Notes: generated from the letters alone by a model not told the origin. 61,351 nucleotides of DNA from an uncultured Nitrospira sp. (GCA_946479785.1 CAMLHQ010000007.1:1-61351), one strand, 5' to 3'. Counted from the first letter of the stretch, positions 9,048 through 19,113 are shown. A program made the numbers and translations.

Positions 9048-10188
9048 ATGCTGGATGAGATTCGTCTTCGTGTGCGCACTGTCGGCGAGCAAGTGTCGGA
9101 ACTCAGGGGGCATCTTTGACCTCGCCAGAATGACCGCAGAACTTCAAGAACTCGAAGCTAAGATGGGGCAGGCGGACTTTTGGACCGACGCACGTGCGGC
9201 GGCCGGCGTCAGCCGCAGGAAAGCGAAGTTGGAGCGTGAACTCCAACAGTGGCGCGATATCGAAGCCAAGCTGAGCGACGTGACGACTCTTCTCGAACTG
9301 GCGCAGGAAAGCGGCGACGCCGGTCTCGAGAGGGAGCTCGCGGCGGAACTGAATCAATTCGAGCCGCTTCTGGCGGCGCTCCGCGTCGAGCATCTGCTGT
9401 CAGGCGAACTCGATCAGAACAATGCCATTCTCGCTATTCATCCCGGTGCGGGCGGGACGGAATCGCAGGACTGGGCGCAAATGCTGCTGCGCATGTACGT
9501 CCGCTGGGCTGAGAGTAAGAAGTTCAAGGTCGAAACATTGGATCTGCAGGCCGGCGATGAAGCGGGTATCAAGAGCGTGACCGTGTCGGTTGCCGGACCT
9601 TTTGCCTATGGATATCTTAAGGCGGAAGCCGGTGTGCATCGTTTGGTGCGTATTTCCCCGTTCGATTCGAATAAACGACGCCATACGTCGTTTGCCTCGG
9701 TATTTGTCTATCCCGAACTCAATGAAGACATTGACGTGGCGATCGAAGATAAGGATTTGAAGATCGACACGTTCCGGGCGGGCGGCGCAGGCGGCCAAAA
9801 CGTGAACAAGGTGGAAACGGCGATCCGCATCACACACCTGCCCACCGGGATCGTCGTCCAATGCCAGAACGAGCGATCGCAATTGCAAAACCGTAACGGC
9901 GCCATGAAAATTTTGAAGGCGCGTCTCTACGAGGTGGAACAGAAGAAGAAAGAGGCGGAGTTCAATGCCATCGTCGGCGAAAAAAAAGACATCGCGTGGG
10001 GCAGCCAGATCCGCTCCTATGTCTTCCAGCCCTATCAGATGGTGAAGGATCACCGCACCGGTTACGAAGTGGGACAGGTCGCTGCCGTCATGGATGGTGA
10101 TGTGGACGGGTTCATCGAAGCCTATTTGAAAAAGAAGCTTGCGGGTGCGTTGCTGGCTCCTTCCAAGGCCACAGCCGGTCAAGAGTAA
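9048..10188 (+). CDS. prfB: Peptide chain release factor 2, made by +1 programmed frameshift
   Basis: RF2 ends translation at UGA and UAA. Translation starts at ATG 9048 (AGGGAAAGGA upstream) and reads 23 codons to TGA at 9117-9119; reading then shifts +1 and continues from GAC 9118 to the stop at 10186-10188, giving 379 aa. The shift site has all classical parts (separate entry). The GGQ tripeptide that triggers peptidyl-tRNA hydrolysis is at 248-250 in [14 protein letters not shown]. The stop-codon-reading tripeptide is SPF ([10 protein letters not shown]), diagnostic of RF2 rather than RF1. A conventional gene caller would start at ATG 9055 in the shifted frame and give a false N-terminus ([10 protein letters not shown]...). 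lysS follows after 17 bp. Confidence 0.97.
9105..9120 (+). promoter_or_regulatory. prfB programmed +1 frameshift signal
   Basis: An internal Shine-Dalgarno-like AGGGGG (9105-9110), a 3-nt spacer CAT, and the slippery sequence CTTTGAC (9114-9120) with in-frame TGA reproduce the known bacterial RF2 autoregulation site, including the spacing. When RF2 is scarce, ribosomes pause at UGA and slip from CUU to UUU, making more RF2. Confidence 0.97.
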
Positions 10189-10205
10189 GGGGATCGATTC
10201 GAATA

Positions 10206-11687
10206 ATGGATGAACTGAACGAACAGCGGCAGCAGCGGATCAAGAAACTTGATCAACTGCGCGAGGCGGGCGTTGCACCGTACGGAACGCGTTTCGAAGT
10301 AAAAGACCGGGCCGGTCAGCTCATCAAACTTCACGGCGAGAAAACGAAAGAAACCCTCGAACAGGAAAAGATTCCCTGTACCATCGCCGGCCGGGTCGTC
10401 GCCCTCCGCCGATTCGGAAAGGCGGCATTTGCCGTGCTGCAGGATGGGGCTGATCGGTTGCAAACCTATTTGAAAAAAGATTTCTTGTCCGAGCAGGCCT
10501 ACAAAGTGACTGAGCAACTCGACCTGGGCGACTGGATCGGCGTTACAGGCCACCTGTTCCGTACAAAGACCAATGAGTTTACCGTCGAAGTGCATGAATT
10601 GACGTTCTTAAGCAAGGCGCTCCGTCCCCTGCCGGAGAAATGGCACGGGTTGACCGATGTCGAAACCCGCTACCGTCAACGCTATGTCGATCTGATTGCG
10701 AATCCTGATGTGCACGGGATCTTTGCGATGCGGAGCCGGATTATCGCCGGGATCAGGGCGTTCCTGATTGAGCGCGGTTTTCTCGAGGTCGAGACGCCGA
10801 TGATGCATCCTATTCCAGGCGGTGCGACGGCAAAACCCTTTGTGACCCACCACAATGCGCTCGGCGTCGATCTCTATCTTCGTATTGCGCCGGAATTGTA
10901 TTTGAAACGGCTGATTGTCGGTGGATTCCCTCGCGTCTTCGAAATCAACCGGAATTTCAGAAACGAAGGCATCTCGACGATTCACAACCCGGAATTCACG
11001 ATGCTGGAGTTCTATGTCTCCTATGCGGATTACCACGATCTGATCATTCTGACAGAAGAGCTGATCTTTTCTTTAGCCTTGCAGATCCTGGGTAAGAGCG
11101 TGATCGAGTATCAGGGCAAAATCATCAACCTCACGCCTCCCTGGCGACGCTGGTCCTATCACCAGGCGATCTTAGAGGTGAACAAGTTGGACCAGACGGT
11201 GCTCACGGATCGTGACAAGGCAATAGCAGCGGCCAAGCAGTTGAATGTGCCGGTTGATCCGAAATGGCCTCTCTTTAACATCATCAACGAGATTTTCGAA
11301 GAGACGGTTGAACCCAATTTGCAGCAACCGACCTTCATTACCGATTACCCGATCGAAATCTCTCCTCTCGCAAGGCGAAAGGACACGAATCCATCCCTGA
11401 CGGATCGATTCGAGCTGTACATTGCCGGACGGGAAATCGCCAATGCCTTCTCGGAGTTGAACGACCCATTGGACCAACGCGAGCGGTTCGAAGGGCAAGC
11501 GGCGCAACGCGCCGCCGGCGACGAAGAAGCGCATTGGGTCGATGAAGACTTCCTCCGGGCGTTGGAGTATGGCATGCCGCCGACGGCCGGTGAAGGCATC
11601 GGAATCGATCGATTGATCATGCTATTTGCGGATCAAGCTTCCATCCGTGATGTGGTCCTCTTTCCCCAATTGCGCCCGGAGAAGTAA
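10206..11687 (+). CDS. lysS: Lysyl-tRNA synthetase, class II
   Basis: The enzyme charges tRNA-Lys with lysine. Length (493 aa) is typical. An N-terminal OB-fold anticodon-binding domain (about 55-145, containing GRVVALRRFGKAAFAVLQDG) precedes the class II catalytic domain. Motif 2 appears as FEINRNFRNEGISTIHNPEF, and motif 3 as GEGIGIDRLIMLF with its conserved Arg. The prfB-lysS order is common in bacteria and is consistent here, with a 17-bp gap. The stop at 11685-11687 is 6 bp before the GTG start of the next gene, so co-transcription with the Lol genes is likely. Confidence 0.96.
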   Translation: MDELNEQRQQRIKKLDQLREAGVAPYGTRFEVKDRAGQLIKLHGEKTKETLEQEKIPCTIAGRVVALRRFGKAAFAVLQDGADRLQTYLKKDFLSEQAYKVTEQLDLGDWIGVTGHLFRTKTNEFTVEVHELTFLSKALRPLPEKWHGLTDVETRYRQRYVDLIANPDVHGIFAMRSRIIAGIRAFLIERGFLEVETPMMHPIPGGATAKPFVTHHNALGVDLYLRIAPELYLKRLIVGGFPRVFEINRNFRNEGISTIHNPEFTMLEFYVSYADYHDLIILTEELIFSLALQILGKSVIEYQGKIINLTPPWRRWSYHQAILEVNKLDQTVLTDRDKAIAAAKQLNVPVDPKWPLFNIINEIFEETVEPNLQQPTFITDYPIEISPLARRKDTNPSLTDRFELYIAGREIANAFSELNDPLDQRERFEGQAAQRAAGDEEAHWVDEDFLRALEYGMPPTAGEGIGIDRLIMLFADQASIRDVVLFPQLRPEK

Positions 11688-11693
11688 CCCCAC

Positions 11694-12971
11694 GTGGCTC
11701 TCCCCTACGAAATCTTCGTCGGTCTCCGCTATCTGCGCGCCAAGCGACGCAATCGCACCATCTCGCTGAATACCATCGTTTCCGTGGCCGGCATCACGCT
11801 CGGTGTCGCGGCCCTGATCGGCACGGTGGGAATCATGACCGGCTTCAAGGAAGACATCCAAGCCAAGATCCTCGGAACAACAGCCCACATCATCGTTCAG
11901 GACCGCATGAAGGAAGCGATGAGTAACTATGATGCGACCGCGAAGCAAGTCGAAACGGTGCCTGATGTGGTGGCAGCCACGCCCTTTATCCTCAAGCAAG
12001 TGATGCTGACGACCGAAAGCAGCGCTCAGGGAGTCGTGTTGCGAGGCATCGATCCACAACGGGAAGGCAAGGTGACTGAACTGGGCAAGAATCTGGTGTC
12101 AGGGCAGCTTGAGGAACTAGGCAAACCGATTCTTGTGAATCTGCCTCCGGTCGATAATCCGAGCGGCCCGCGACAGCCCTCGGAAAAACCAGGCATTATT
12201 CTCGGCAAGGAATTGGCGCTTCGACTCGGAGCCTTTGTGGGTGATACGGTCAGCGTCGTGTCTCCTACCGGGACGATCAGCGCGATGGGCATGGTGCCCA
12301 AGATCAGGACCTTCGCCGTGGCGGGAATTTTTCAATCCGGTATGTACGAATACGACTCTTCCTTGGCCTATATCGATTTGACCGAGGCGCAGAAATTTTT
12401 CAGCCTCGGTGAAACTGTCACCGGCATTGAATTGAAAGTCACGGACGTGTTTCGTGCCGGCGACATTGCACGCAGGGTCGAACAATCACTCGGCTTTTCC
12501 TATGGAGCCAGAGATTGGATGCAGATGAACCGGAATCTGTTTTCCGCCCTGAAACTGGAGAAGACGATGATGTTCCTCCTGCTCGTGCTCATCACTATTG
12601 TCGCCTCCTTCAATATCGTGAGCACCTTGACGATGATCGTCACGGAGAAACAAAAAGAAATCGCGATTCTGAAGGCTATGGGCGCAACCAGAAAGAGTAT
12701 CCGTCGGATTTTCATGCTCAATGGATTGATCATCGGCCTGTCAGGTACGGCGATCGGGATTCCCTTGGGGTATGCGTTTCTGTGGCTGATTGAAACGTTT
12801 TGGACGTTCGATCCGACCGTCTATTACATCTCCAAAATTCCTGTGCACGTGTTGGCGGAAGATGTATTGCTGGTCGCAGGTTCGGCCATCCTTATCAGCT
12901 TTGCGGCGACAGTGTACCCCTCGCTGCAAGCGGCAAAGCTCGAGCCAGTCGCTGCACTACGGTATGAATAG
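11694..12971 (+). CDS. lolC: LolC/LolE-type lipoprotein-releasing ABC permease
   Basis: This is the inner-membrane permease that extracts mature lipoproteins from the membrane for hand-over to LolA. The 425-residue protein has the family layout: the FxGLRYLRAKR motif at the N-terminus, TM1 at about 25-47, a large periplasmic domain to about 270, and three C-terminal helices (about 290-315, 338-360, 390-410) with the MacB/FtsX-like EKQKEIAILKAMGAT cytoplasmic loop. Start is GTG 11694. Only one such permease is present, so it may act as a homodimer (LolF-like) rather than as a LolC-LolE pair, unless the partner is elsewhere. lolD follows after 29 bp. Confidence 0.92.
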   Translation: MALPYEIFVGLRYLRAKRRNRTISLNTIVSVAGITLGVAALIGTVGIMTGFKEDIQAKILGTTAHIIVQDRMKEAMSNYDATAKQVETVPDVVAATPFILKQVMLTTESSAQGVVLRGIDPQREGKVTELGKNLVSGQLEELGKPILVNLPPVDNPSGPRQPSEKPGIILGKELALRLGAFVGDTVSVVSPTGTISAMGMVPKIRTFAVAGIFQSGMYEYDSSLAYIDLTEAQKFFSLGETVTGIELKVTDVFRAGDIARRVEQSLGFSYGARDWMQMNRNLFSALKLEKTMMFLLLVLITIVASFNIVSTLTMIVTEKQKEIAILKAMGATRKSIRRIFMLNGLIIGLSGTAIGIPLGYAFLWLIETFWTFDPTVYYISKIPVHVLAEDVLLVAGSAILISFAATVYPSLQAAKLEPVAALRYE

Positions 12972-13000
12972 TCATCTCGTCCTCAGCATGACTGCTTAAC

Positions 13001-13663
13001 ATGATTCAGGTTACCGATCTTCACAAATCATTTCCCATGGGCGAGCAGATCGTCACAGTGCTCAAGGGGATCAATCTGTCGATTCAGCGGGGCGAACTTA
13101 TCGCGGTGGTCGGCGCATCCGGTGCGGGCAAGAGCACGCTTCTGCACATCCTCGGTTTACTCGACCGTCCGACTACAGGAACGGTTCGTTTCGAGGGACA
13201 GGATCTGTTTCAATTTTCCGAAGCCGCTCAGGCTGAGTTTCGCAACAAGCGCATCGGGTTTGTATTTCAATTCCATCATCTGCTTCCTGAATTCACGGCA
13301 TTGGAAAACGCCTGCATGCCGGCGTTGATTCAACGGCGGCAGCCGAGCGAAGTGGAGGCGGAAGCCGCGGCGATCTTGAAGGAGGTGGGGCTTGGATCGC
13401 GCCTGCATCACAAGCCGGGTGAGTTATCCGGTGGGGAGCAACAGCGCGTGGCCGTGGCGCGCGCGCTCCTTCAGAAGCCTGATCTGGTGCTGGCCGACGA
13501 ACCGACCGGCAACCTGGATACCCACACCGGTGAAGCCCTGTTCAACCTTATGCGCGAACTGAACAAGGCTCGGGGCACCACCTTTGTCATTGTTACCCAC
13601 AATGACAAGCTCTCCGCCCAGGCTGATCGGATCGTGCACATGCAGGACGGTCAAATCATCTAA
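13001..13663 (+). CDS. lolD: Lipoprotein-releasing system ATPase
   Basis: This 220-aa ABC ATPase powers the LolC/E-type permease encoded just upstream. Walker A is GASGAGKST (about 37-45), the Q-loop is VFQFHHLLPEFTALEN (about 88-103), the ABC signature is LSGGEQQRVAVARAL and Walker B is LVLADEPTGNLD, with the switch His in IVTHN. The FQFHHLLPEFTALEN stretch is typical of LolD rather than FtsE. It would act on the cytoplasmic side of the inner membrane. Confidence 0.94.
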   Translation: MIQVTDLHKSFPMGEQIVTVLKGINLSIQRGELIAVVGASGAGKSTLLHILGLLDRPTTGTVRFEGQDLFQFSEAAQAEFRNKRIGFVFQFHHLLPEFTALENACMPALIQRRQPSEVEAEAAAILKEVGLGSRLHHKPGELSGGEQQRVAVARALLQKPDLVLADEPTGNLDTHTGEALFNLMRELNKARGTTFVIVTHNDKLSAQADRIVHMQDGQII

Positions 13664-13789
13664 CGAAGTGAAACAGCCTGCCCGGTTCCCTCGCACTATT
13701 TTCGCTTGACTGCTGGGAAAACCTTGACGGGGGCCGATTCATCCAATAAACTCCTGCAAATCCTCCAATCCACAAGGAGTAATTGGTTC

Positions 13790-14926
13790 ATGCGAGTGCT
13801 TATGGGTTTCCGTGTCGCGACCGTCCTCATGCTCGTCATGATCGAGTGTCCTGCGCTGGCTGTGGAGTTCGTGACCGTCGGCCCCCGTGCGATGGGCATG
13901 GGCGGCGCTGGCGTCGCCGTGACGACGGACGCCTTGGCGACCTATTGGAATCCTGCAGGGTTGGCCATGACCCAGACCGTCGATATTCGGATCGTCGGGG
14001 GGACGCAAGCGATTGATCGGCTTGGCATTGCCAATGCGATCCATGACTTGGAAGACTTCAATAAAAACGACGCGTCCGCAGCCAATCAAGCGAAAGCACA
14101 AGACATTGCCGATCGGATCAACCGCCCCGGTGCCAACACATCACTAAATGGTGCCGCTGGCCTCTACGTGAAAGGACACTTCGGCGAGCATGCCTTTGGA
14201 TTCAATATCTCCGACGTGGCGACCGGCGGAGGCTTCGTCAGCACTCCTGTTTCAGCAACCGTGAACGGTTCAGCAGTCAGTTTGAGCGGTGTCATGGCCG
14301 TTCGCGGCATGGAAGCCCGGCAGGCGGCGTTCTCCTACGCCTACGCTTTCGCAGACAAGATGTTTTCGGTTGGCGTCACAGGAAAAATCATCCAGGGTGC
14401 GGCCTATAACGGCAGTCTCACTCTGCAAGGCGGCAATGACGTGAAATTATCCGACGGGTTCGGAAAAGCCAAAATCTCGACCGCATATGGCATCGACGTG
14501 GGCGCAATCTATCGGCCTTCCTCCTGGCTCCGCTTCGGCCTGGTCGCCAAGGACATCAACCAACCGGAATTCGATGCGCCGGACGGTACGAAATTGAAGC
14601 TGGGCCCCCAAGTGCGTGGCGGTGTGGCAGTCAACCCATACTCCTCATTGACGTTAACAGCTGATGTGGACGCGACATCGAATAAAACGTTCGTTCCAGG
14701 AGTGAAAAGTCAGGTCTTAAGCTTGGGAGCCGAACAAACGATTCTGTCAGAATTTCTCTCTTTCCGGCTCGGTGCCTTCAAAAATATGAAGGATGCTGCA
14801 ACACCCTTTACTCCAACGGCTGGATTCGGCCTTCGGATTTTTGCCTTTCGCCTCGATGTCGGTGGTGGGTATGATTTCCGCGAGAAAGGGGCGTTGGCAT
14901 CCGGTTCTGTCTCCTTAACCTTCTAG
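13790..14926 (+). CDS. Exported beta-barrel-like protein, conjugal transfer TraF-like family
   Basis: This 378-aa protein has a signal peptide ending in PALA-VEF. The mature start FVTVGPRAMGMGGAGVAVTTDALATYWNPAGLA is characteristic of FadL/PorV- and TraF_2-like outer membrane proteins. The rest is rich in alternating beta patterns with Gly/Ser turns and ends in a Phe (SVSLTF), as outer-membrane barrels do. The open frame begins at 13706, but AAGGAG at 13774-13779 and the signal peptide favour ATG 13790. It follows lolD after about 125 bp. The TraF name comes from family nomenclature only; no conjugation genes are near. Substrate or function is not known. Confidence 0.78.
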   Translation: MRVLMGFRVATVLMLVMIECPALAVEFVTVGPRAMGMGGAGVAVTTDALATYWNPAGLAMTQTVDIRIVGGTQAIDRLGIANAIHDLEDFNKNDASAANQAKAQDIADRINRPGANTSLNGAAGLYVKGHFGEHAFGFNISDVATGGGFVSTPVSATVNGSAVSLSGVMAVRGMEARQAAFSYAYAFADKMFSVGVTGKIIQGAAYNGSLTLQGGNDVKLSDGFGKAKISTAYGIDVGAIYRPSSWLRFGLVAKDINQPEFDAPDGTKLKLGPQVRGGVAVNPYSSLTLTADVDATSNKTFVPGVKSQVLSLGAEQTILSEFLSFRLGAFKNMKDAATPFTPTAGFGLRIFAFRLDVGGGYDFREKGALASGSVSLTF

Positions 14927-14963
14927 GCACCCTATCATCATTCACTAATGGTATACTGACTTC

Positions 14964-15575
14964 ATGTATGGACGTTCACATCGTTGTTTTCGAGTGGCGG
15001 TCTGCCTCATCCCCTTGCTGATCGCAGGCTGTGGTGGCTTGCAGGAGGTCTGGGAAGGTCCAGGCGCCAAGCAGTTTCGGCCTCAGGCGATCGCCGTGTT
15101 GCCTCCGATGGCGAGCCAGTACGATAGTGCGCGGGAAGACATCCAGGACGTGTTGTCAGGGGCCCTGACCAAGACAGCGAATGTCGAGCGCGTCGTGACC
15201 CCTGAAAGCGTCACCGATATTTTTCAGGCATCGAAAGAGGCCTTCGATTCGCTCGTGTTCTATTTTTCTCGCCTCGAGATGACGGGGCAATCCGACAAGG
15301 ATTCCGCGATTAAACTGGGAAAGGCGTTGAACGTCGATTCGTTCTTGGTCGTGCGGGTGAATTCTTGGGAATATATCCGCAAGGAAGGCGACAATGTCGG
15401 CCGGGTCGGACTGAGTTTGCGATTGGTGGATGCGACGACCGGAACGACAGTCTGGAAGGCCCGCCACGAGAAGTCCAGCAGCTATATGTTCTTCCGGCCA
15501 AATCTTAAGGATGTGGCCAACGAACTAGCCCGCGAGATGATTGCCTATATGCCCCCGCAAGGAAAACGCATGTGA
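14964..15575 (+). CDS. Putative lipoprotein, GNA1162/DUF799-like
   Basis: This is a 203-aa lipoprotein with a strong lipobox LIAGC (Cys at about residue 23). The mature domain has RPQAIAVLPPMASQYDSAREDIQDVLSGALTKT and RVGLSLRLVDATTGTTVWKARHEKSSSYMF, a TolB-N/CsgG-like alpha-beta pattern shared with GNA1162-type and DUF799 lipoproteins. Such proteins sit on the inner face of the outer membrane. A TATACT hexamer at 14951-14956 lies just ahead of ATG 14964, too close to act as its -10 unless the transcript is nearly leaderless. It ends 16 bp before the convergent trpA gene. The exact role is unknown. Confidence 0.75.
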   Translation: MYGRSHRCFRVAVCLIPLLIAGCGGLQEVWEGPGAKQFRPQAIAVLPPMASQYDSAREDIQDVLSGALTKTANVERVVTPESVTDIFQASKEAFDSLVFYFSRLEMTGQSDKDSAIKLGKALNVDSFLVVRVNSWEYIRKEGDNVGRVGLSLRLVDATTGTTVWKARHEKSSSYMFFRPNLKDVANELAREMIAYMPPQGKRM

Positions 15576-15590
15576 ATAGATCGTCCGGTT

Positions 15591-16409
15591 CTACTGCGCT
15601 GAGGCCTGCCCTGGAACCATGGCAGCTTTCAGTGAGTGGACGAAGTTAGCCACGTTGGTGACCATTCCTCGCTCTTGCTGACCAGCGGCGATCCGCTTTA
15701 CGATGGCGCTCCCTACGATGACACCGTCTGCCATGGCTGAGACCTGTGCGGCATCCTCCGGCGTCGCGACGCCGAATCCCACCGCGACGGGAGTCTTCGA
15801 AACTTTGCGGATTTTTTCCACATTCTTTCCGACTTCGGCCAGGTTGCTGAGTTTCGCCCCCGTGATTCCGGTCAGCGAGACGTAGTACACAAACCCATTC
15901 GATTGCCGCGCCACGAACGCTCGTCGCTCGGCCGTGCTGGTCGGGGCAAGCAGGAAAATGAGCTGTAGTCCGGAGGCTGCCGCTGGGCCCTTCAGCGGAC
16001 CGGCTTCATCAGCCGGCATATCGGGCACGATCAAGCCGTCGACCCCGGCTGCGACCGCTTCCCTGCAAAAACGTTCCGTTCCGAAGGCATGGATACTGTT
16101 GTAGTAGGCCATGAGTACGAGCGGGATCTGCGATTTGGTTCGGAGCTGTTTGACCATCGGAAGAATTTTACGTAACGAGGTTCCGCTTCTGAGTGCCCGT
16201 TCCGCCGCCTGTTGAATGACGGGACCGTCGGCGATTGGATCAGAAAACGGCACGCCCAGTTCGATAATGTCGGCTCCGGCATTTTCTAACTCAAGAACGA
16301 GTTGTTCGGTCTCCGTCAAGCTCGGATCGCCTGCCATGACATAGGCGATGAGCGCGGCCTCATGGCGTTGGCGTAATCGTATGAACGTCTGATCGATGCG
16401 CGAGGTCAT
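15591..16409 (-). CDS. trpA: Tryptophan synthase alpha subunit
   Basis: TrpA cleaves indole-3-glycerol phosphate to indole and glyceraldehyde 3-phosphate; indole is passed through a tunnel to TrpB. The protein is 272 aa, a TIM barrel. The catalytic Glu lies in [18 protein letters not shown], which also holds the catalytic Asp (Glu49 and Asp60 of the E. coli enzyme). The phosphate-binding [10 protein letters not shown] and [13 protein letters not shown] motifs are present. It is the last gene of the trp operon, and its ATG overlaps the trpB stop in ATGA (16406-16409), pointing to translational coupling that keeps the two subunits at equal levels. Confidence 0.97.
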   Translation of the reverse strand: MTSRIDQTFIRLRQRHEAALIAYVMAGDPSLTETEQLVLELENAGADIIELGVPFSDPIADGPVIQQAAERALRSGTSLRKILPMVKQLRTKSQIPLVLMAYYNSIHAFGTERFCREAVAAGVDGLIVPDMPADEAGPLKGPAAASGLQLIFLLAPTSTAERRAFVARQSNGFVYYVSLTGITGAKLSNLAEVGKNVEKIRKVSKTPVAVGFGVATPEDAAQVSAMADGVIVGSAIVKRIAAGQQERGMVTNVANFVHSLKAAMVPGQASAQ

Positions 16410-17620
16410 AGCGTGATCCCTCTCATACGCGCTACCTGCTGCACATCTTTATCGCCTCGTCCGGAAAGATTCACAAGGAGGATCTGATTCTTTTTCATAG
16501 CCGGCGCGATCTTGACAATATGGGCGATGGCATGGGCGCTTTCGAGCGCCGGAACGATGCCTTCCTCCCTCGCGAGCAAATCGAAGGCCGCCATGGCCTC
16601 ATCGTCGGTCGCAGACGTGTACGTGGCCTTGCCGATCTCACGCAAATAGCTGTGTTCCGGACCGACCGCGGCGTAATCCAATCCTGCTGAGACCGAATGG
16701 GTCAGGTTTATTTGCCCATCGTCATCCTGGAGCAAATATGTCATCGTTCCTTGCAGGACGCCTGGTTTCCCCCCTGAGAATCTGGCCGCATGTTTCCCGC
16801 TGTTGATGCCAAGCCCTCCGGCTTCTACACCCACCATCTTCACCTTCGTATCGTTCATGAATGCATAGAACAAACCCATGGCATTGCTGCCGCCTCCCAC
16901 GCAGGCAACGAGACAGTCCGGCAAACGTCCTTCCGCTGCGAGCATTTGCTTGCGGGCTTCTTTGCCGATGACCGATTGGAAGTCGCGGATCATCATGGGA
17001 TAGGGATGCGCGCCCAGCACCGACCCGAGAATGTAGTGGGTGGTATGGACGTTGGTCGTCCAGTCGCGCATCGCTTCGCTGATCGCATCTTTTAGTGTGC
17101 GGCTGCCGGCATCGACAGCGGTGACGGTCGCTCCGAGCAGACGCATGCGAAAGACATTCAGCGCCTGACGCTGCATGTCTTCCGTGCCCATATAGATTTC
17201 ACATTGCAACCCGAACATGGCCGCCACGGTGGCCGTGGCGACGCCGTGCTGGCCCGCACCGGTCTCGGCGATGATGCGCGGTTTATTCATCCGCCTTGCG
17301 AGAAGCCCCTGCCCGATCGCGTTGTTAATCTTGTGGGCGCCCGTGTGGCAGAGATCCTCTCGCTTCAAATAAATCTTGGCTCCCCCCAATCGTTTTGTCA
17401 GCCGCTCGGCAAAGTAGAGAGGGGTCGGCCGGCCGACATACTCCTTGAGGTAATAGGCGAGTTCCGATTGGAATCGACGATCTTTCTTGGCCTTGGCGTA
17501 TTCACGCTCCAATTCCAGCAAGGCGGGCATCAACGTCTCGGGGACATACCGGCCACCATACGTACCGAATCGACCGCGTTTGTCGGGAATGTTCGCCTTG
17601 TATCGTGTTCTGTTCATCAT
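16406..17620 (-). CDS. trpB: Tryptophan synthase beta subunit
   Basis: TrpB is a PLP enzyme that condenses indole with L-serine to make tryptophan. The family signatures are present: [18 protein letters not shown] at the N-terminus, the PLP lysine in [11 protein letters not shown], the indole-channel Glu in [10 protein letters not shown], and the phosphate cup [12 protein letters not shown] at 17659 would extend the frame into trpF, but homology begins near [15 protein letters not shown], so ATG 17620 (or 17617) is the better start, giving about 404 aa against 397 in E. coli. No strong ribosome-binding site is seen. It is read from the trp operon after trpF with a gap of about 22 bp. Confidence 0.96.
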   Translation of the reverse strand: MMNRTRYKANIPDKRGRFGTYGGRYVPETLMPALLELEREYAKAKKDRRFQSELAYYLKEYVGRPTPLYFAERLTKRLGGAKIYLKREDLCHTGAHKINNAIGQGLLARRMNKPRIIAETGAGQHGVATATVAAMFGLQCEIYMGTEDMQRQALNVFRMRLLGATVTAVDAGSRTLKDAISEAMRDWTTNVHTTHYILGSVLGAHPYPMMIRDFQSVIGKEARKQMLAAEGRLPDCLVACVGGGSNAMGLFYAFMNDTKVKMVGVEAGGLGINSGKHAARFSGGKPGVLQGTMTYLLQDDDGQINLTHSVSAGLDYAAVGPEHSYLREIGKATYTSATDDEAMAAFDLLAREEGIVPALESAHAIAHIVKIAPAMKKNQILLVNLSGRGDKDVQQVARMRGITL

Positions 17621-17642
17621 GATGTCGGCAGTATAAACAGCC

Positions 17643-18284
17643 TCAGACCGAGGAGACAACCCTCACCGCATCGAGAAAATCACGAACTTTTCTGTGATCT
17701 TTCTTTCCCGGAACCGACTCAATCCCGCTACTAACATCGACGCCGTAGGGCCGCACGGCGCGGATCGCCTCAGCGACATTCGCCGGTGTAAGTCCTCCGG
17801 CCAACAGGATGGGGGCAGCTTTAGCGGCTTCGGCGGCCAAGACCCAGTCGGTAACTTGGCCGGTTCCCCCATAGGTCGTTTCGGAAAATGTATCGACGAT
17901 AAAGCCTCGCACACCTGCCCGTCCCTCAAATTCCGCCAGGGCGAGGAAGCTTCCCCGGTCCTTCAAGCGGAGCGCTTTTATTACCGGCCTGGAGAGTTCC
18001 TGACAATAGTTCGGTGGTTCGTCCCCATGCAACTGAGCCAGGCCAAGCCCGCACGTATCCATTATTGAGCGAACGGTTGTCAATTCTTCGTTGACGAAGA
18101 CGCCCACTGAAGTGATGAAAGGAGGCAGACTTGCCACGATCTGCCTGGCGACGGCCGGTTCTATATAGCGTGGACTCTTCCGATAAAAGTTGAAGCCTAA
18201 GGCATCGGCGCCGGCCGCGACGGCGACGGCAGCATCTTCTGCGTTGGTAATACCACAAATTTTGACCTTGGTTAGCCCTGTCAT
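17643..18284 (-). CDS. trpF: Phosphoribosylanthranilate isomerase
   Basis: TrpF carries out the Amadori rearrangement of phosphoribosylanthranilate to CdRP. The protein has 213 aa, normal for a stand-alone TrpF. The general-base Cys is in KVKICGIT at the N-terminus and the general-acid Asp in GFIVDTFSE; the phosphate-binding [12 protein letters not shown] and GVDVSSGIE motifs complete the barrel. The gene is separate from trpC, unlike the fused enzyme of E. coli, and follows it after 3 bp. Confidence 0.96.
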   Translation of the reverse strand: MTGLTKVKICGITNAEDAAVAVAAGADALGFNFYRKSPRYIEPAVARQIVASLPPFITSVGVFVNEELTTVRSIMDTCGLGLAQLHGDEPPNYCQELSRPVIKALRLKDRGSFLALAEFEGRAGVRGFIVDTFSETTYGGTGQVTDWVLAAEAAKAAPILLAGGLTPANVAEAIRAVRPYGVDVSSGIESVPGKKDHRKVRDFLDAVRVVSSV

Positions 18285-18287
18285 GGG

Positions 18288-19109
18288 TTAGATTTGCATT
18301 GGAGTGGAAACGCCACGCAGTTCCTTGATCTTATCTATTGCACTGTCGGCCTTGAGGAGGGATTCTCCTATCAGCATGGCATGAACTCCCATTTCGAGGA
18401 GTTGTTCTACGTGGCCACGATCGTGAATGCCGCTCTCGCTCACGATCAGCTTGCCCGAGGGAATGCGAGGCGCCAAGCGCTTGGTGATCGTCAGATCGGT
18501 TGTGAAGTTCTTAAGGTCACGATTGTTGATTCCGATCATTCTGACGTCGGGAATCCATTCCAATACCGTATCGAGCTCCCGCTCATGATGCGTCTCAATC
18601 AACACGTCTAAACACAATTCTTTCGCCAGTGCATAAAAATCGATGATCTGCCGGCGTTCAAGCGCCGCGACGATCAAAAGCACTGCATCAGCTCCGTACG
18701 CGCGCGCCTCATAAAACTGAATCTCATCAACCATGAATTCTTTGTTGAGGGCCGGCAACGGAACGGATTGTTTGATGTCACGCAGATAGTCGAGACTGCC
18801 CTGAAAGAAATCCTTGTCCGTCAACACGGATAGAGCCGAGGCACCGGCTTCCTGATAGCTCTTGGCGATGGCGACGTGATCGAATCTGTCGTGAAATTCT
18901 GGCCGCAGCAGTCCCAAACTTGGCGATGCCTTCTTGACTTCGGCGATCAGCGCAGGACTCGTCGCTGACCGGGTCGCCTCAAGCGCGACGGCGAATCCCA
19001 GGGGACCAGGCGCGTCCTGGATCTTCGTTTTCAGCTCGGAGAGATATCCACGGCTGTGCTTGTGCCGCAACTCAGCTTTCTTATGTTCCAGAATTCTGGC
19101 CAGGATCAT
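18288..19109 (-). CDS. trpC: Indole-3-glycerol phosphate synthase
   Basis: TrpC closes CdRP to indole-3-glycerol phosphate with loss of CO2 and water. The 273-aa TIM-barrel protein contains PALIAEVKKASPSLGLL (catalytic Lys), VLTDKDFFQGSLDYL, LNKEFMVDEIQFYEARAYGADAVLLI, IGINNRDLKNFTTDL and LIVSESGI, the full set of family motifs. Length is typical for a monofunctional enzyme. Gaps are 4 bp to trpD and 3 bp to trpF, so the block is surely one transcript. Confidence 0.97.
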   Translation of the reverse strand: MILARILEHKKAELRHKHSRGYLSELKTKIQDAPGPLGFAVALEATRSATSPALIAEVKKASPSLGLLRPEFHDRFDHVAIAKSYQEAGASALSVLTDKDFFQGSLDYLRDIKQSVPLPALNKEFMVDEIQFYEARAYGADAVLLIVAALERRQIIDFYALAKELCLDVLIETHHERELDTVLEWIPDVRMIGINNRDLKNFTTDLTITKRLAPRIPSGKLIVSESGIHDRGHVEQLLEMGVHAMLIGESLLKADSAIDKIKELRGVSTPMQI

Positions 19110-19113
19110 GGAA

